Positions 33,634-42,354 of a stretch of DNA of 64,000 nt are shown piece by piece. Under the pieces are notes generated by a model. That model made no database searches, was not told where the DNA came from, and saw nothing but the letters and a program-made list of their open reading frames with translations. The stretch spans positions 309,501-373,500 of the forward strand of contig NZ_OY781925.1 of NCBI RefSeq assembly GCF_963677305.1. The letters run 5' to 3'. How positions within the stretch are numbered: position 1 is the first letter of the stretch; each line of letters opens with the position of its first letter. The translations under genes were made by a program, and so were the position numbers. Origin of the DNA: an uncultured Holophaga sp. (GTDB taxonomy: Bacteria; Acidobacteriota; Holophagae; Holophagales; Holophagaceae).

Positions 33634-34569
33634 ATGCCCGTCAACATCCCCCATGAGTTGCCCGCACGAAGCATTCTCGAAGAGGAGAACATCTTCGTGA
33701 TGTCGGAGCAGCTGGCAGCACACCAGGACATCCGGCCCTTGCGCATCGCCATCCTCAATCTGATGCCCACCAAGATCCAGACGGAGACCCAGCTCCTCCG
33801 GCTCCTCAGCAACACGCCCCTCCAGGTGGAGATCACCCTTCTGCACATGGACACCCACCAGTCCATGAACAAGAACACCCCCCAGGAGCACCTGGAGACC
33901 TTCTACCAGACCTTTGACCAGGTCCGGGACCGCTACTTCGACGGTCTGGTCATCACCGGCGCCCCGGTGGAGCAGCTCGACTTCGAGCAGGTCGACTACT
34001 GGAGCGAGCTGGTGAAGGTCATGGCCTGGGCCAAGACCCATGTCTTCTCCACCCTGCATGTCTGCTGGGCGGCCCAGGCTGGGCTCCACTGGCACTTCGG
34101 CATTCCCAAGCACACCCTCGACAAGAAGGTATTCGGCGTCTTCGCCCACCAGATCCTGGATGAGCAGGACCCCTTGGTGCGGGGTTTCGACGAGGTCTTC
34201 CTGGCCCCCCACTCCAGGCATACGGAGGTCCGAAGGGAGGACGTCGCCAGCGTCGAGGGCCTCAAGATCCTCGCAGAGTCGGCTGAGGCCGGGATCCTCC
34301 TGGCCTCGGCCGATGAGGGCCGCCTGGTCTTCGTCACCGGCCACCCCGAGTACGACCGCCTGACCCTGAAGAGCGAGTACGACCGGGATGTGGCCAACGG
34401 CAGCCGCATTGAGGTGCCCAGAGGCTACTTCCCCAACGACGATCCAAGCCGTCTCCCGCCCCTCACGTGGCGCTCCCACGCCCACCTGCTCTATGCCAAC
34501 TGGCTCAACTACTGCGTCTACCAGCGGACTCCCTTCAACCTCGACGCCATGGCCCCCCAGCCCCGCTGA
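33634..34569 (+). CDS. metA: Homoserine O-acyltransferase, MetA type, likely acetyl-CoA specific
   Basis: 311 residues of the MetA fold (class I glutaminase-like). Family start [23 protein letters not shown]; nucleophile Cys in [11 protein letters not shown] (about 144); catalytic His in [16 protein letters not shown]. It activates homoserine for methionine synthesis. The acyl-CoA-determining position after TGAP is Glu ([10 protein letters not shown]), as in O-acetyltransferases of Bacillus type; enteric succinyltransferases have Gly there. So acetyl-CoA use is predicted. SD AGGAG. Its stop lies within a terminator hairpin. Confidence 0.95.
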   Translation: MPVNIPHELPARSILEEENIFVMSEQLAAHQDIRPLRIAILNLMPTKIQTETQLLRLLSNTPLQVEITLLHMDTHQSMNKNTPQEHLETFYQTFDQVRDRYFDGLVITGAPVEQLDFEQVDYWSELVKVMAWAKTHVFSTLHVCWAAQAGLHWHFGIPKHTLDKKVFGVFAHQILDEQDPLVRGFDEVFLAPHSRHTEVRREDVASVEGLKILAESAEAGILLASADEGRLVFVTGHPEYDRLTLKSEYDRDVANGSRIEVPRGYFPNDDPSRLPPLTWRSHAHLLYANWLNYCVYQRTPFNLDAMAPQPR

Positions 34570-34606
34570 TGAAGAGAGGGGGGCCCAGACCCCCCTCTCT
34601 TCATCC
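34568..34606. terminator. Bidirectional terminator between metA and the phosphate-binding-like gene
   Basis: GATGAAGAGAGGGGG pairs with CCCCCTCTCTTCATC around a short loop, a stem of about 15 bp. It overlaps the metA stop codon and lies 15 nt from the convergent gene's stop. No strong U tract follows, but stem strength and position fit termination. Confidence 0.75.
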
Positions 34607-34620
34607 AGGAAGGATCCGGC

Positions 34621-35598
34621 TCAGCGCAGCGTCTTGGAGTCCATGGAGAACTGACCGGTCACCTTGAGGAGGTTGAGACCCATGATGTCCTTGTTCAAGG
34701 GCGCCTGACCGGCGGATTTGACGTACTGCTGTCCCTCGTCGGAGAGCGCATAAGCCAGGAAGTCCCGGAGCATCGGCTCCACACCGGCCTTGGGATTCTT
34801 GTTGATGTAGACATAGAGGAAGCGGGCGAAGGGATAGGCACCGGAGGAGACCGAATCCGGCGTGGGCTCCACGGCCACATCGGAGCCATTGGGCGCGATG
34901 GGCACCGCCCGCAGAGAGGCGAAGACCTCCGAGAGGTTGGCGGTGCAGATCCCTCCGGGATTGGCCGCGATGGCCTCGGTCATGGCCATGGCATCGGCCA
35001 CGAAGGGCACCGGGAGCCGGGGGGGGCTGGGGGGCATGAAGAGGTTGATCAGGCCCATGACGCTGGAATCGACAGTCCGGGCATAGCGCTTGACGGGCAT
35101 ATCGGACCACTCCCGCTCCCGGACCCCGGCCTCGCCCCAGGTGTTGATCTCCTGGGGCCACCCCAGGCTGCGCTCGGCACAGAAGATGGCCTCCACCTGG
35201 GACATGCTGAGCCTCTTGATGGGATTGTCCTTGTTGACCACCCAGACGAGGGCATCCATGGCCAGGGCCACCCGCTCTGGACGGTAGCCCCACCGGGCTT
35301 TGAAGGCCTCCTGCTCCTGGGGGGTCAGGTCCCGGGCCAGCATGGCCATCTGGACTTTCCCTTCCGTCAGATCATGGAAGGCCTTGTCCTCTCCAGCAAC
35401 CTTCACCTCAAGTGAGAAACCCTGGCGACGGGCGGCGAAGGCATCCCCCCAGAGCCCCATGGCGAAGGTCAGGGCCTCGCCGCCTTCAGCCACATAGGCC
35501 TGAGAGGAGGGCTGCTGCGCACGCACCAGCGGGGCACCCACCAGGCAGAGGGCCGGGATGAGCGCCTTGGTCCAGCTCTTGAATGTCCGGAAACCCAT
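34621..35598 (-). CDS. PstS-like periplasmic phosphate-binding protein
   Basis: 325 residues. Signal peptide: MGFRTFKSWTKALIPALCLVGAPLVRAQ. The domain resembles the PBP-like family (PstS and related): LTFAMGLWGDAFAARRQG; VQMAMLARDLTPQEQEAF; VWVVNKDNPIKRLSMSQVEAIFCAERSLGWPQEINTWGEAG; RYARTVDSSV; ANPGGICTANLSEV; YPFARFLYVYINKNPKAGVEPMLRDFLAYALSDEGQQYVKSAG. The canonical PstS phosphate loop is not exact. No pstCAB or phoU genes are adjacent, so it may be an orphan high-affinity binder. SD AGGAGTGG before ATG 35598. Confidence 0.8.
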   Translation of the reverse strand: MGFRTFKSWTKALIPALCLVGAPLVRAQQPSSQAYVAEGGEALTFAMGLWGDAFAARRQGFSLEVKVAGEDKAFHDLTEGKVQMAMLARDLTPQEQEAFKARWGYRPERVALAMDALVWVVNKDNPIKRLSMSQVEAIFCAERSLGWPQEINTWGEAGVREREWSDMPVKRYARTVDSSVMGLINLFMPPSPPRLPVPFVADAMAMTEAIAANPGGICTANLSEVFASLRAVPIAPNGSDVAVEPTPDSVSSGAYPFARFLYVYINKNPKAGVEPMLRDFLAYALSDEGQQYVKSAGQAPLNKDIMGLNLLKVTGQFSMDSKTLR

Positions 35599-35639
35599 GA
35601 ATCCACTCCTGGGAAGCAGTGGCCCCTAGCGGGGCGGTC

Positions 35640-35715
35640 CATCCAATACGAGCGGAGCACCCGGGGAATCCGGAGAACCCGCCGACTCGAGCGGCAAAGC
35701 CGATGAGATTTTTCA
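35640..35715. other. Structured segment in the PstS-like/mltB divergent region
   Basis: The 269-nt divergent region 35599-35867 has no ORF I trust. At about 35683-35696 GCCGACTCGAGCGGC forms a small palindrome, followed by CGGCAAAGCCG and ATGAGATTTTT near 35690-35712. On the plus strand this resembles a weak intrinsic terminator or attenuator. TAGACT at 35837-35842 may be the mltB -10. I cannot match it to a known riboswitch class. Confidence 0.3.
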
Positions 35716-35867
35716 GTGACTCAAAAGGAATCATACCCGCGTGCAGTCCCAAGAGGAATCGGATCGCCAGGGATCTGCTGACCTTGCCTCCCCCCGGACC
35801 AGAAGCGGCGCTTCAGCATCGCGGCCCTGGAGCAGGTAGACTCGTCCTTTCCTGAAAGTCCATACCC

Positions 35868-36917
35868 ATGTTCTGTTCAAGACACCTGCTCGTTCCCTGC
35901 CTGCTGGCCCCTTTCCTCGCCGCCACCCCCCCCCAGGAGCCCCCAGCGCTCCAGGCCTTCATCCAGGGCATGGCCGAGCATCATGGCTTTGACCCCGTCG
36001 CTCTGAGAACCCTGCTCGGTAACACCACCCGCCAGGAGCGGGCCAGGCAATGGGTCCTGCCCCCGGCCTCCCCCCTCCAGAGGAACTGGCGGGTTTACCG
36101 GACCCGTTTCATCGAACCCCAGCGCCTCAAGGCGGGACTGCACTTCTGGAAGACCCATGAAAAAGCCCTCCGCCGTGCCCAGAATCTCTATGGCGTGCCC
36201 CCAGAGGCCATCGTGGGGATTCTGGGCGTGGAGACCCTCTATGGCAGCCGCACCGGTAACTTCCCTGTGCTGGACACCCTGGTGACCCTGGCCTTCGACT
36301 ATCCGGACATCCCCGGCCGCCCCAGCCGGGCACCATTCTTCCAGGACGAGCTGGAAGCCTACCTCCTCTGGTGCCGGGACACCGCCCAGGATCCCCGCCC
36401 ATGGCACGGTTCCTACACAGGCGCCATGGGGATGCCCCAATTCATGCCCAGCAGCATCCGGAAATGGGCGGTGGACTTTGATGGCGACGGAAGGATCGAC
36501 CTTGCAGGCAGCGCAGAGGATGCCATCGGCAGTGTCGCCAGGTATCTGAAGGATCATGGCTGGCGCCCTGGAGAGCCCATCGACCTCCCCATATCCGGCC
36601 CCACAGCCCTCAGGGCAGCCGCCACCCTGGCGGACGGGCGCCGTGAACCCCACCGCAGCCTGGCCGTCCTCCGCGAGAGCGGAGTGAGAACACCCAGGAG
36701 CCGCCTGGCCCCGGACACACCCGCACTGATCGTCGACCTCCCCACCCCTGGCCACCCCACCGAGTACCGGGTGGGCCTCTCCAACTTCTTCGCCCTGACG
36801 GAGTACAACCGCAGCTACTTCTATGCCGCTGCCGTGGCCGACCTCGGACGAGCGGTCAAGGCTCGCCTCAAGCATCCCAAGCGCGTCATCATGGACCATC
36901 GATCGGACCGACCATGA
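35868..36917 (+). CDS. mltB: Lytic murein transglycosylase B family protein
   Basis: 349 residues. A short signal peptide (MFCSRHLLVPCLLAPFLAA) precedes the SLT-2 (MltB) domain. The catalytic Glu is in IVGILGVETLYGSRTG (about residue 127). FPVLDTLVTLAFDYP, FFQDELEAYLLW, SYTGAMGMPQFMPSSIRKWAVDFDGDGRIDL and AIGSVARYLKDHGW are family landmarks. Such enzymes cleave peptidoglycan to 1,6-anhydro-MurNAc products; the murU-amgK recycling pair lies elsewhere in the window. The stop overlaps the next ATG (ATGA). No lipobox, so it is probably soluble in the periplasm. Confidence 0.93.
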   Translation: MFCSRHLLVPCLLAPFLAATPPQEPPALQAFIQGMAEHHGFDPVALRTLLGNTTRQERARQWVLPPASPLQRNWRVYRTRFIEPQRLKAGLHFWKTHEKALRRAQNLYGVPPEAIVGILGVETLYGSRTGNFPVLDTLVTLAFDYPDIPGRPSRAPFFQDELEAYLLWCRDTAQDPRPWHGSYTGAMGMPQFMPSSIRKWAVDFDGDGRIDLAGSAEDAIGSVARYLKDHGWRPGEPIDLPISGPTALRAAATLADGRREPHRSLAVLRESGVRTPRSRLAPDTPALIVDLPTPGHPTEYRVGLSNFFALTEYNRSYFYAAAVADLGRAVKARLKHPKRVIMDHRSDRP

Positions 36918-37867
36918 CCCAGCCCACTCCCACCCCCCTGGATCCCCTGCTCCGCGAGTGCCGCAAGGTCATCGTCGGCCAGCCTCTCCTCCTGAACCGT
37001 CTCCTGGTCGCCCTCCTCTGCCGCGGCCATGTCCTTCTGGAGGGCCTGCCCGGCCTGGCCAAGACCCGCACCATCAAGACCCTGGCCTCCTCCAGCCACA
37101 TGGCCTTCCGCCGCATCCAGTTCACCCCGGACCTCCTGCCTTCGGATGTCATGGGGACCCTGGTCTTCGATCCCAAGGACATGAGCTTCTCGGCCCGGAA
37201 AGGTCCGGTCTTCTGCAACCTCCTCCTGGCCGACGAGATCAACCGCGCCCCCAGCAAGGTGCAGTCAGCCCTCCTCGAGGCCATGGAGGAGCGCCAGGTG
37301 ACCCTTGGGGAGGAAAGCTTCCGCCTTCCCAACCCCTTCCTGGTGCTGGCCACCCAGAATCCCCTGGAGCAGGAGGGCACCTTCCCCCTGCCCGAGGCCC
37401 AGATGGACCGCTTCCTCTTCAAGCTCCGCATCGACTACCCCAGCCACCAGGAGGAGGTGGAGGTCCTGAGGCGGGCCAACGGCACCGAAGAGACCGTGAT
37501 GCCGGTCATGGACGACCTCCAGATCCTGGAGGCCGGCCGCCGTGCCGACGCCGTCCGACTGGACGATGCCATCCGGGACTACATCGTCCGTATCGTCGCC
37601 GCCACCCGTCCGGGCCACGGCAAGCCCTGGAAGGGGCGGGAACTCCTGCGGGCGGGCGCCTCCCCCCGTGCCAGCCTCGCCCTCCAGTCCTCCTCCAAGG
37701 CCCTGGCCCTCCTGATGGGCCGGGACCGGGTGCTGCCTGAGGATGTGGTCTCCCTGGCCCCTGACATCCTCCGGCACCGCCTCCTCCTGACCTACGAGAG
37801 CGAAGCCGACGGCGTGAACAGCGACCAGGTCATCCGCCTCCTCCTGGAGTCCGTCCCCCGTCCGTAA
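36914..37867 (+). CDS. MoxR-family AAA+ ATPase
   Basis: 317 residues. Walker A-like EGLPGLAKT (about 44-52) and Walker B LLLADEINRAPSKVQSALLEAMEERQVT (about 103-130) define the MoxR family, and sensor 1 is ATQNPLEQEGTFPLPEAQMDRFLF. MoxR ATPases act as chaperones for maturation of enzymes or envelope complexes, usually with DUF58 and VWA-domain partners. None follows here; mltB lies upstream and translationally coupled, so a link to envelope metabolism is possible but unproven. Confidence 0.93.
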   Translation: MTQPTPTPLDPLLRECRKVIVGQPLLLNRLLVALLCRGHVLLEGLPGLAKTRTIKTLASSSHMAFRRIQFTPDLLPSDVMGTLVFDPKDMSFSARKGPVFCNLLLADEINRAPSKVQSALLEAMEERQVTLGEESFRLPNPFLVLATQNPLEQEGTFPLPEAQMDRFLFKLRIDYPSHQEEVEVLRRANGTEETVMPVMDDLQILEAGRRADAVRLDDAIRDYIVRIVAATRPGHGKPWKGRELLRAGASPRASLALQSSSKALALLMGRDRVLPEDVVSLAPDILRHRLLLTYESEADGVNSDQVIRLLLESVPRP

Positions 37868-38064
37868 CAACTACTTCACGATCAATACTTGGGAACCAAG
37901 CCCCTTCCCGGGACACAATCGTTTGTGTTACATTGATTTTTCAGTTGAGAATGGGTAGCATTTAGCACCCTTACCCGAAAAGCATTCAGTCCACCATGGG
38001 GTAACCCCCAGGAGGCCATACAGCGTGTAGAGACTCGCTAGGTTCCTCACCCGAGGGAGGTTTC
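37868..38064 (+). promoter_or_regulatory. Long leader upstream of the LysM/M23 endopeptidase gene
   Basis: 197 nt with unusual local composition (AATCGTTTGTGTTACATTGATTTTTCAG), then several short stems: ATGGGGTAACCCCCA at about 37997-38011, and AGCG/CGCT at about 38026 and 38036. SD GAGGGAGG is near 38053. A promoter such as TTGTGT-N17-TGAGAA around 37923-37951 is possible. Genes for LysM/M23 cell-wall enzymes are often controlled by c-di-AMP riboswitches, but I cannot align this leader with that consensus. Confidence 0.3.
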
Positions 38065-39153
38065 ATGAATCTGTCGCCGATCGTTCTGGCCCTTGCCCTC
38101 CTGGGCACGACCGGAACCCTCCAGGCCGGAAAGATCCACCGGACTCCGAAGGCCCACAAGGCCTCCACCCGGAAAGCCGCGGGTCGTCAGACCGCAGCAC
38201 GCAAGGCCGATGCCCGGAAGCTCCCGGTCGCCCAGGCCGTCCACCGGGTCAAGCGCGGCGAGACTGCCAGCCGCATCGCCCACGAGCATCACCTCGATCT
38301 CGAAACCCTGGCCGCGCTGAACCCCGGGGTCAACCTCGCCAAACTCTCGCTGGGCACCACCCTCCGGATCGCCGCCCCCAAGGCCCCGACCCGGCTGGCC
38401 AGTACCCACCGTGCCCCGGCCCTCTCCGCCACCAGCGAAGCGATCCCGGTCCTGCCCTCGACCCCCAGGATCGAGCCTGGGGCCCTGGTCCACCTGGAAC
38501 GCATGCTCCCTGCCATGGTCGTGGCGCCTCCCCTGGAGCCCCGCCCCAATGCGCCGAGCACCGGCATCCCCGCCTCCGAGCTGCGGCCCATCCTCCCCGA
38601 GACCCCCGGCACCACCGTGGCTTCCACCTTTGAACCCGCCGATCCCGAGCATCTGGACCTGCTGTGGCCCGTGGAGACCCGCACCGTCAGCTCCCAGTTC
38701 GGCCCCCGGATGCGGACCAAGTCCGTCCTCAAGATGCGAGGCAAGGGAAGAGCCGCCCGCAAGCGGATGGTCAAGGTCCGCTACAGCGGCAGGCACCAGG
38801 GCGTGGACCTCAATGCCCCCAGGGGAACGGACATCTATGCCGCCATGGACGGCCAGGTGATCACCGCCGGCCACCATAGCGAGTACGGCAACTTCATCGT
38901 GATCGACCACGGCAATGGCGTCACCACCCTCTATGCCCACACCAGCGCCAACTATGCCAAAGAGGGCGACATCGTCCACCGTGGCCAAAAGATCGCCGCC
39001 GTAGGCTCCACCGGTCGCTCCACCGGCCCCCACCTCCACTTCGAGCTCCGCGAGAACGGCATCCACGAGGATCCCCTGCCCCTGCTCAATGAAGACGAGG
39101 AGATCTCCGCGGAGATGATGGCCCTGAACCGTACCATCGCCTCTTCGAACTGA
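38065..39153 (+). CDS. LysM-domain M23 peptidoglycan endopeptidase
   Basis: 362 residues. Signal peptide MNLSPIVLALALLGTTGTLQA, a Lys/Arg-rich stretch, one LysM domain (about 58-103: VHRVKRGETASRIAHEHHLDLETLAALNPGVNLAKLSLGTTLRI), a Pro-rich linker and a LytM/M23 domain (about 212-345). The Zn ligands are the first His/Asp of RHQGVDLNAPRGTDIYA and the HxH of GPHLHFELR, with TLYAHTS also present. All catalytic residues are kept, so it is probably an active DD-endopeptidase, unlike EnvC/NlpD-type activators. A basic insertion (MRGKGRAARKRMVKVR) sits just before the first Zn ligand. Confidence 0.93.
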   Translation: MNLSPIVLALALLGTTGTLQAGKIHRTPKAHKASTRKAAGRQTAARKADARKLPVAQAVHRVKRGETASRIAHEHHLDLETLAALNPGVNLAKLSLGTTLRIAAPKAPTRLASTHRAPALSATSEAIPVLPSTPRIEPGALVHLERMLPAMVVAPPLEPRPNAPSTGIPASELRPILPETPGTTVASTFEPADPEHLDLLWPVETRTVSSQFGPRMRTKSVLKMRGKGRAARKRMVKVRYSGRHQGVDLNAPRGTDIYAAMDGQVITAGHHSEYGNFIVIDHGNGVTTLYAHTSANYAKEGDIVHRGQKIAAVGSTGRSTGPHLHFELRENGIHEDPLPLLNEDEEISAEMMALNRTIASSN

Positions 39154-39258
39154 ACCTGGCGAACCTTGTCCGGACATCCCGCACCCATGATCGTCAGGTC
39201 GGTCCGCCGGCCTGACGCGTGTTAGGCTGAGCATCTGGCTCGAAACCCGAGGTAAGAC

Positions 39259-41100
39259 ATGGCGTGCTTCAAAAGCTCCTGGCGTGGGATCTCCGCGATG
39301 GCCCTGGCGATCGCCACGGGCGCGCTCCTCACCTCCTGCGGAGGAGGCTCGAAGGACACGGCCACCATCAAGGGCACGGTGACCTACACCCGCCGTTCCC
39401 TGACCACGGACAGTGACGGCATCCCCACCGGCCTCAGCACCAGCTACGGCAGCGCCCAGGTCGCCCGGGGCGTGAGGGTCCGGCTCTACGAGGCCGATGA
39501 GCAGACAGGCGAGAGCGGAACCGAAGTGGTCTACAAGATCTACAGCACGGCCTTCACCGATGACGATGGCGTCTACTCCGTCACGGCCCCCAAAGATGAG
39601 GCCTGCTTCGTGCAGTTGGAGAGCGTGGCGGGCACGAGTTCCACCAACACCATCCGCCTGGTGGCCGACACCAGCGTGGACCTGTCCGACATCGACGCCG
39701 GTACGGCCATCGCCGACCGCCCCCTCTATGCCCTGCGTAAGACCCCGGCCGGAACCTCAAGCACCACGGATCCCCTCCTGACCACCACGGTCTCCGGCGG
39801 CAGCACGGTCAACTTCGCCATCGACAGCTCCACTTACTGGTGGAAGGTCCCCGCCTCCGCCGATCTGGCCACCGAGGCCTCCCTGGAGAGCAGCCCCACC
39901 GGCAGCAGGCTCCCGGCGATCATGGACTCGATCTACGCCTTCTACGATATCTACGGCGATCCCACCCCCGGCGGAAGCCTCGACCTCTTCTACCGGCCCA
40001 CCTTGAGTGATGATGACCGGGGCACCTTCGTGGACTGCTCCGACACGAACCAGCTCTATGGATCCATCCGGGCCAACCAGAACGACGACGCCTGGGATGC
40101 CTCGATCATCTACATGCTCTGCGCCCGGAACGCCCTCTACTCCCACACGACGGTGACGCCCTTCCCCTTCCAGGCCAAGCAGCTCCCTCTGGACAGCACG
40201 GGCGTAGCCAGGAGCGTGGGCCTGAATCCCGTCCACGCCATGCTGAACGGCTTCCCCTACGGCATGGCCGCCACCCTCCTCCAGTCCCCCTACCTGGCGG
40301 ACACCACGGATGACGGGAGCCTGGTGGAGTACCACGACATCCGGGACATCAGCAGCATGGACAAGGACGCCTTCTCCTCACCCTCCCTGGCGGCCCTGAG
40401 CTGGGCGATCTTCCTCAAGGCCAACAAGATCACCACCGACAGCGTATCCACCTGGAGCAACCTGGACGAAGAGAGCCTCTACCGCTTCTTCAACCTGAGG
40501 ATCCCCACGGACTCCGATAGCCACGCAGCGGACACGGCCAGCATATACAAGCAGCTGACCCGCCTCCAGGAATCCAAGTCCAGCAGTGACTCGGTGGACC
40601 TGGAGAGCATCTTCACCGACACCGTGCTGACCAATCTGGTCTCGGACTACGGTCTCACTTGGCCCCGGCCCTCCTCAGGCTCCGAGGCCTCCTTCCTCCT
40701 CGACTGGGGAACCGATCCCTCGGGGGACTACACCCTCACCATGGGCCAGGAGTCCGCCGTCGCCGATGCCGATGGCACCTTCCCCAACTTCTCCAAGGAC
40801 GAGATCAAGCACGCCCGCTTCCTCATGAGCATGGACGCCCTCTACGAGCTCTCCGTGGCCATCAGCCCAGCCCTGCCCGATGGGGCCAGCCTCCAGCTCA
40901 AGATCCAGGATGCCAGCGCTCAGCTGCTCACCGGCACCGTGACCGGCTCCGGGGGTACGATCACCGACTCCCTCATGCTGGACGGGAATGCCGACACCCC
41001 CACCTACATTCCGGTCTACCTCCGCCTGCTGACCGGAAGCCTCACGGACAAGCTGGACAACCGCACCGTCACCGTCACCTTCACCAAGCGGGCCAGCTGA
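39259..41100 (+). CDS. Putative lipoprotein of unknown function
   Basis: 613 residues. The N-terminus ends in a canonical lipobox (GALLTSC, Cys about 27), followed by GGGSKD. An early beta-rich segment resembles a carboxypeptidase-regulatory/transthyretin-like fold (IKGTVTYTRRSL ... GVRVRLYEADEQTG ... TAFTDDDGVYSVTAPKDEACFVQL). The middle is helical (LNPVHAMLNGFPYGMAATLLQSPYLADTT). The end is beta-rich (TYIPVYLRLLTGSLTDKLDNRTVTVTF). I do not recognise a family beyond this. SD GAGGT. Its stop is one base before the next gene's ATG, so it may be cotranscribed with it. Confidence 0.75.
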   Translation: MACFKSSWRGISAMALAIATGALLTSCGGGSKDTATIKGTVTYTRRSLTTDSDGIPTGLSTSYGSAQVARGVRVRLYEADEQTGESGTEVVYKIYSTAFTDDDGVYSVTAPKDEACFVQLESVAGTSSTNTIRLVADTSVDLSDIDAGTAIADRPLYALRKTPAGTSSTTDPLLTTTVSGGSTVNFAIDSSTYWWKVPASADLATEASLESSPTGSRLPAIMDSIYAFYDIYGDPTPGGSLDLFYRPTLSDDDRGTFVDCSDTNQLYGSIRANQNDDAWDASIIYMLCARNALYSHTTVTPFPFQAKQLPLDSTGVARSVGLNPVHAMLNGFPYGMAATLLQSPYLADTTDDGSLVEYHDIRDISSMDKDAFSSPSLAALSWAIFLKANKITTDSVSTWSNLDEESLYRFFNLRIPTDSDSHAADTASIYKQLTRLQESKSSSDSVDLESIFTDTVLTNLVSDYGLTWPRPSSGSEASFLLDWGTDPSGDYTLTMGQESAVADADGTFPNFSKDEIKHARFLMSMDALYELSVAISPALPDGASLQLKIQDASAQLLTGTVTGSGGTITDSLMLDGNADTPTYIPVYLRLLTGSLTDKLDNRTVTVTFTKRAS

Positions 41101-41101
41101 C

Positions 41102-41905
41102 ATGGAGCCCGGAGCCCTCACCGCCCTGCGGGAGAGGATCCCCTTCATCCCGGAGCTCGCAGTGGTACTGGGCTCCGGCCTGGGCCCCCTGGCGGAGTGC
41201 GAAGAGGCCCGGAGGGGCGTCTCCATCGCCTTCACCGAGCTGCCCGGCTTCCCCCGCCAGACCGTGGAGGGCCACGCCGGACGCATGGTCTTCTGTGAAC
41301 TGGAGGGACGCCGGGTCGTGCTCCAGGCGGGGCGCTTCCACTGCTATGAGGGCCACCCCATCGATCTGGTCACGGCCCCGATGCGCCTCTATGGCCGCCT
41401 GGGCGTCCCCGGGGTCCTCCTCACCAATGCCGCCGGCGCCGTCAACCCCGCCTTCGCCGTGGGCGAGCTCATGGTCCTGAACGACCACATCAACCTCATG
41501 GGCCTCAATCCCCTCTGCGGGCCCAATGTCCCCCCCGGTCCCCGCTTCCCGGACATGACAGGGGCCTACGATCCCACCCTCGTTGCCCGACTCCACCAGG
41601 CCGCCGCCGCGACAGACCAGAGCCTCCGCGAGGGTGTCTACCTGGCGGTCACCGGTCCGAGCTACGAGACACCCGCAGAGATCCGCGCCTTCCGCACCCT
41701 GGGCGCCGACGCCGTGGGCATGAGCACCGTCCCCGAGGTGCTGGTGGCCCGGCATGAAGGAATGCGTGTCGCGGCCATCAGCTGCCTGTGCAACATGGCC
41801 GCCGGGATCCTGAGCAGCCCCCTCTCCCACGCCGAGGTGCTGGAGGCGGGCCGCACAGCCGCAGCCCGCTTCGAAGCCCTGGTCCGCGCCTACCTCAGGC
41901 TCTGA
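41102..41905 (+). CDS. Purine nucleoside phosphorylase (trimeric type)
   Basis: 267 residues. The enzyme cleaves inosine/guanosine with phosphate for purine salvage. Family motifs: VVLGSGLGPLAE (about 21-32), the phosphate-binding RFHCYEGH (about 79-86), TNAAGAVNPAFAVGELMVLNDHINLMGLNPL, SYETPAEIRAFRTLGADAVGMSTVPEV and ISCLCNMAAGI. In the trimeric class Asn in position ISxxxNxA indicates preference for 6-oxopurines; it is present. It starts one base after the upstream lipoprotein stop; its 3' end overlaps the small YjfB-like gene (opposite strand) by 11 nt. Confidence 0.95.
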   Translation: MEPGALTALRERIPFIPELAVVLGSGLGPLAECEEARRGVSIAFTELPGFPRQTVEGHAGRMVFCELEGRRVVLQAGRFHCYEGHPIDLVTAPMRLYGRLGVPGVLLTNAAGAVNPAFAVGELMVLNDHINLMGLNPLCGPNVPPGPRFPDMTGAYDPTLVARLHQAAAATDQSLREGVYLAVTGPSYETPAEIRAFRTLGADAVGMSTVPEVLVARHEGMRVAAISCLCNMAAGILSSPLSHAEVLEAGRTAAARFEALVRAYLRL

Positions 41906-42068
41906 TATCCACGTTGGTGCCAAGCCCCGCCTGCTGCGCCACCGAATCGATGAGCTGCAGACTCTGGCTGGCCGAGGAGTCCAGAGCCTTCCGAAGGGTG
42001 CCTACCGTGGCACTGTAGGGAATGCTTGCAGCTCCAGTCACGGCGCTGGTGATCTTGGATACGTCCAT
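41895..42068 (-). CDS. Small YjfB-like putative motility protein
   Basis: 57 residues on the minus strand: MDVSKITSAVTGAASI, then LRKALDSSASQSLQLID and a C-terminal LGTNVDIRA. The MD(V/I) start, ALD helix and LGxxVDI ending match the short YjfB family (PF14070), annotated as putative motility proteins. GGAGG is 5 nt upstream of the ATG. It lies 18 nt downstream of csrA in the same direction, behind fliW, supporting a flagellar-regulatory role. It is short enough to be missed by gene finders. It overlaps the 3' end of the purine nucleoside phosphorylase gene by 11 nt. Confidence 0.75.
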   Translation of the reverse strand: MDVSKITSAVTGAASIPYSATVGTLRKALDSSASQSLQLIDSVAQQAGLGTNVDIRA

Positions 42069-42086
42069 GGCGCCCTCCAGGAAGAC

Positions 42087-42347
42087 TCATCGGCCCCGGG
42101 TGATCCGGACTTTAGGCATCCGGGATCGGATCAGGGCGGCGGCATCCTGCAGACCGTCCTGTTTCTGGGCCGAGGCCTCGCGGTTGGCCTCTGCAATGGC
42201 ATCGAAGACCTCCCGCCGGTGGACCTCCACCTCCTTGGGGGCGACGATCCCCAGCCGCACCCCATCCCGGGTGATGTCGGTGACGATGACTTCGATGCGC
42301 CCGTCGATCATGATCGACTGGTCGAGCTTGCGCGTGATCACCAGCAT
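42087..42347 (-). CDS. csrA: Carbon storage/translation regulator CsrA
   Basis: 86 residues. MLVITRKLDQSIMIDGRIEVIVTDITRDGVRLGIVAPKEVEVHRREVFDAI is a textbook CsrA. The RNA-contact residues (early L4/R6 region and the VHRREV strand) are present. The C-terminal tail of about 30 residues is longer than in E. coli (61 residues), as in organisms with FliW control. It lies 7 nt downstream of fliW and upstream of the YjfB-like gene. CsrA would repress flagellin translation until titrated by FliW. Confidence 0.97.
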   Translation of the reverse strand: MLVITRKLDQSIMIDGRIEVIVTDITRDGVRLGIVAPKEVEVHRREVFDAIAEANREASAQKQDGLQDAAALIRSRMPKVRITRGR

Positions 42348-42354
42348 GCCGGAC

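Noticed and set aside
41890..42090. 66-codon minus-strand frame starting MSLPGGRHGR
   Set aside because: The other minus-strand frame over the same bases (41895-42068) has an ideal SD and a YjfB-like protein, so this one is its shadow.
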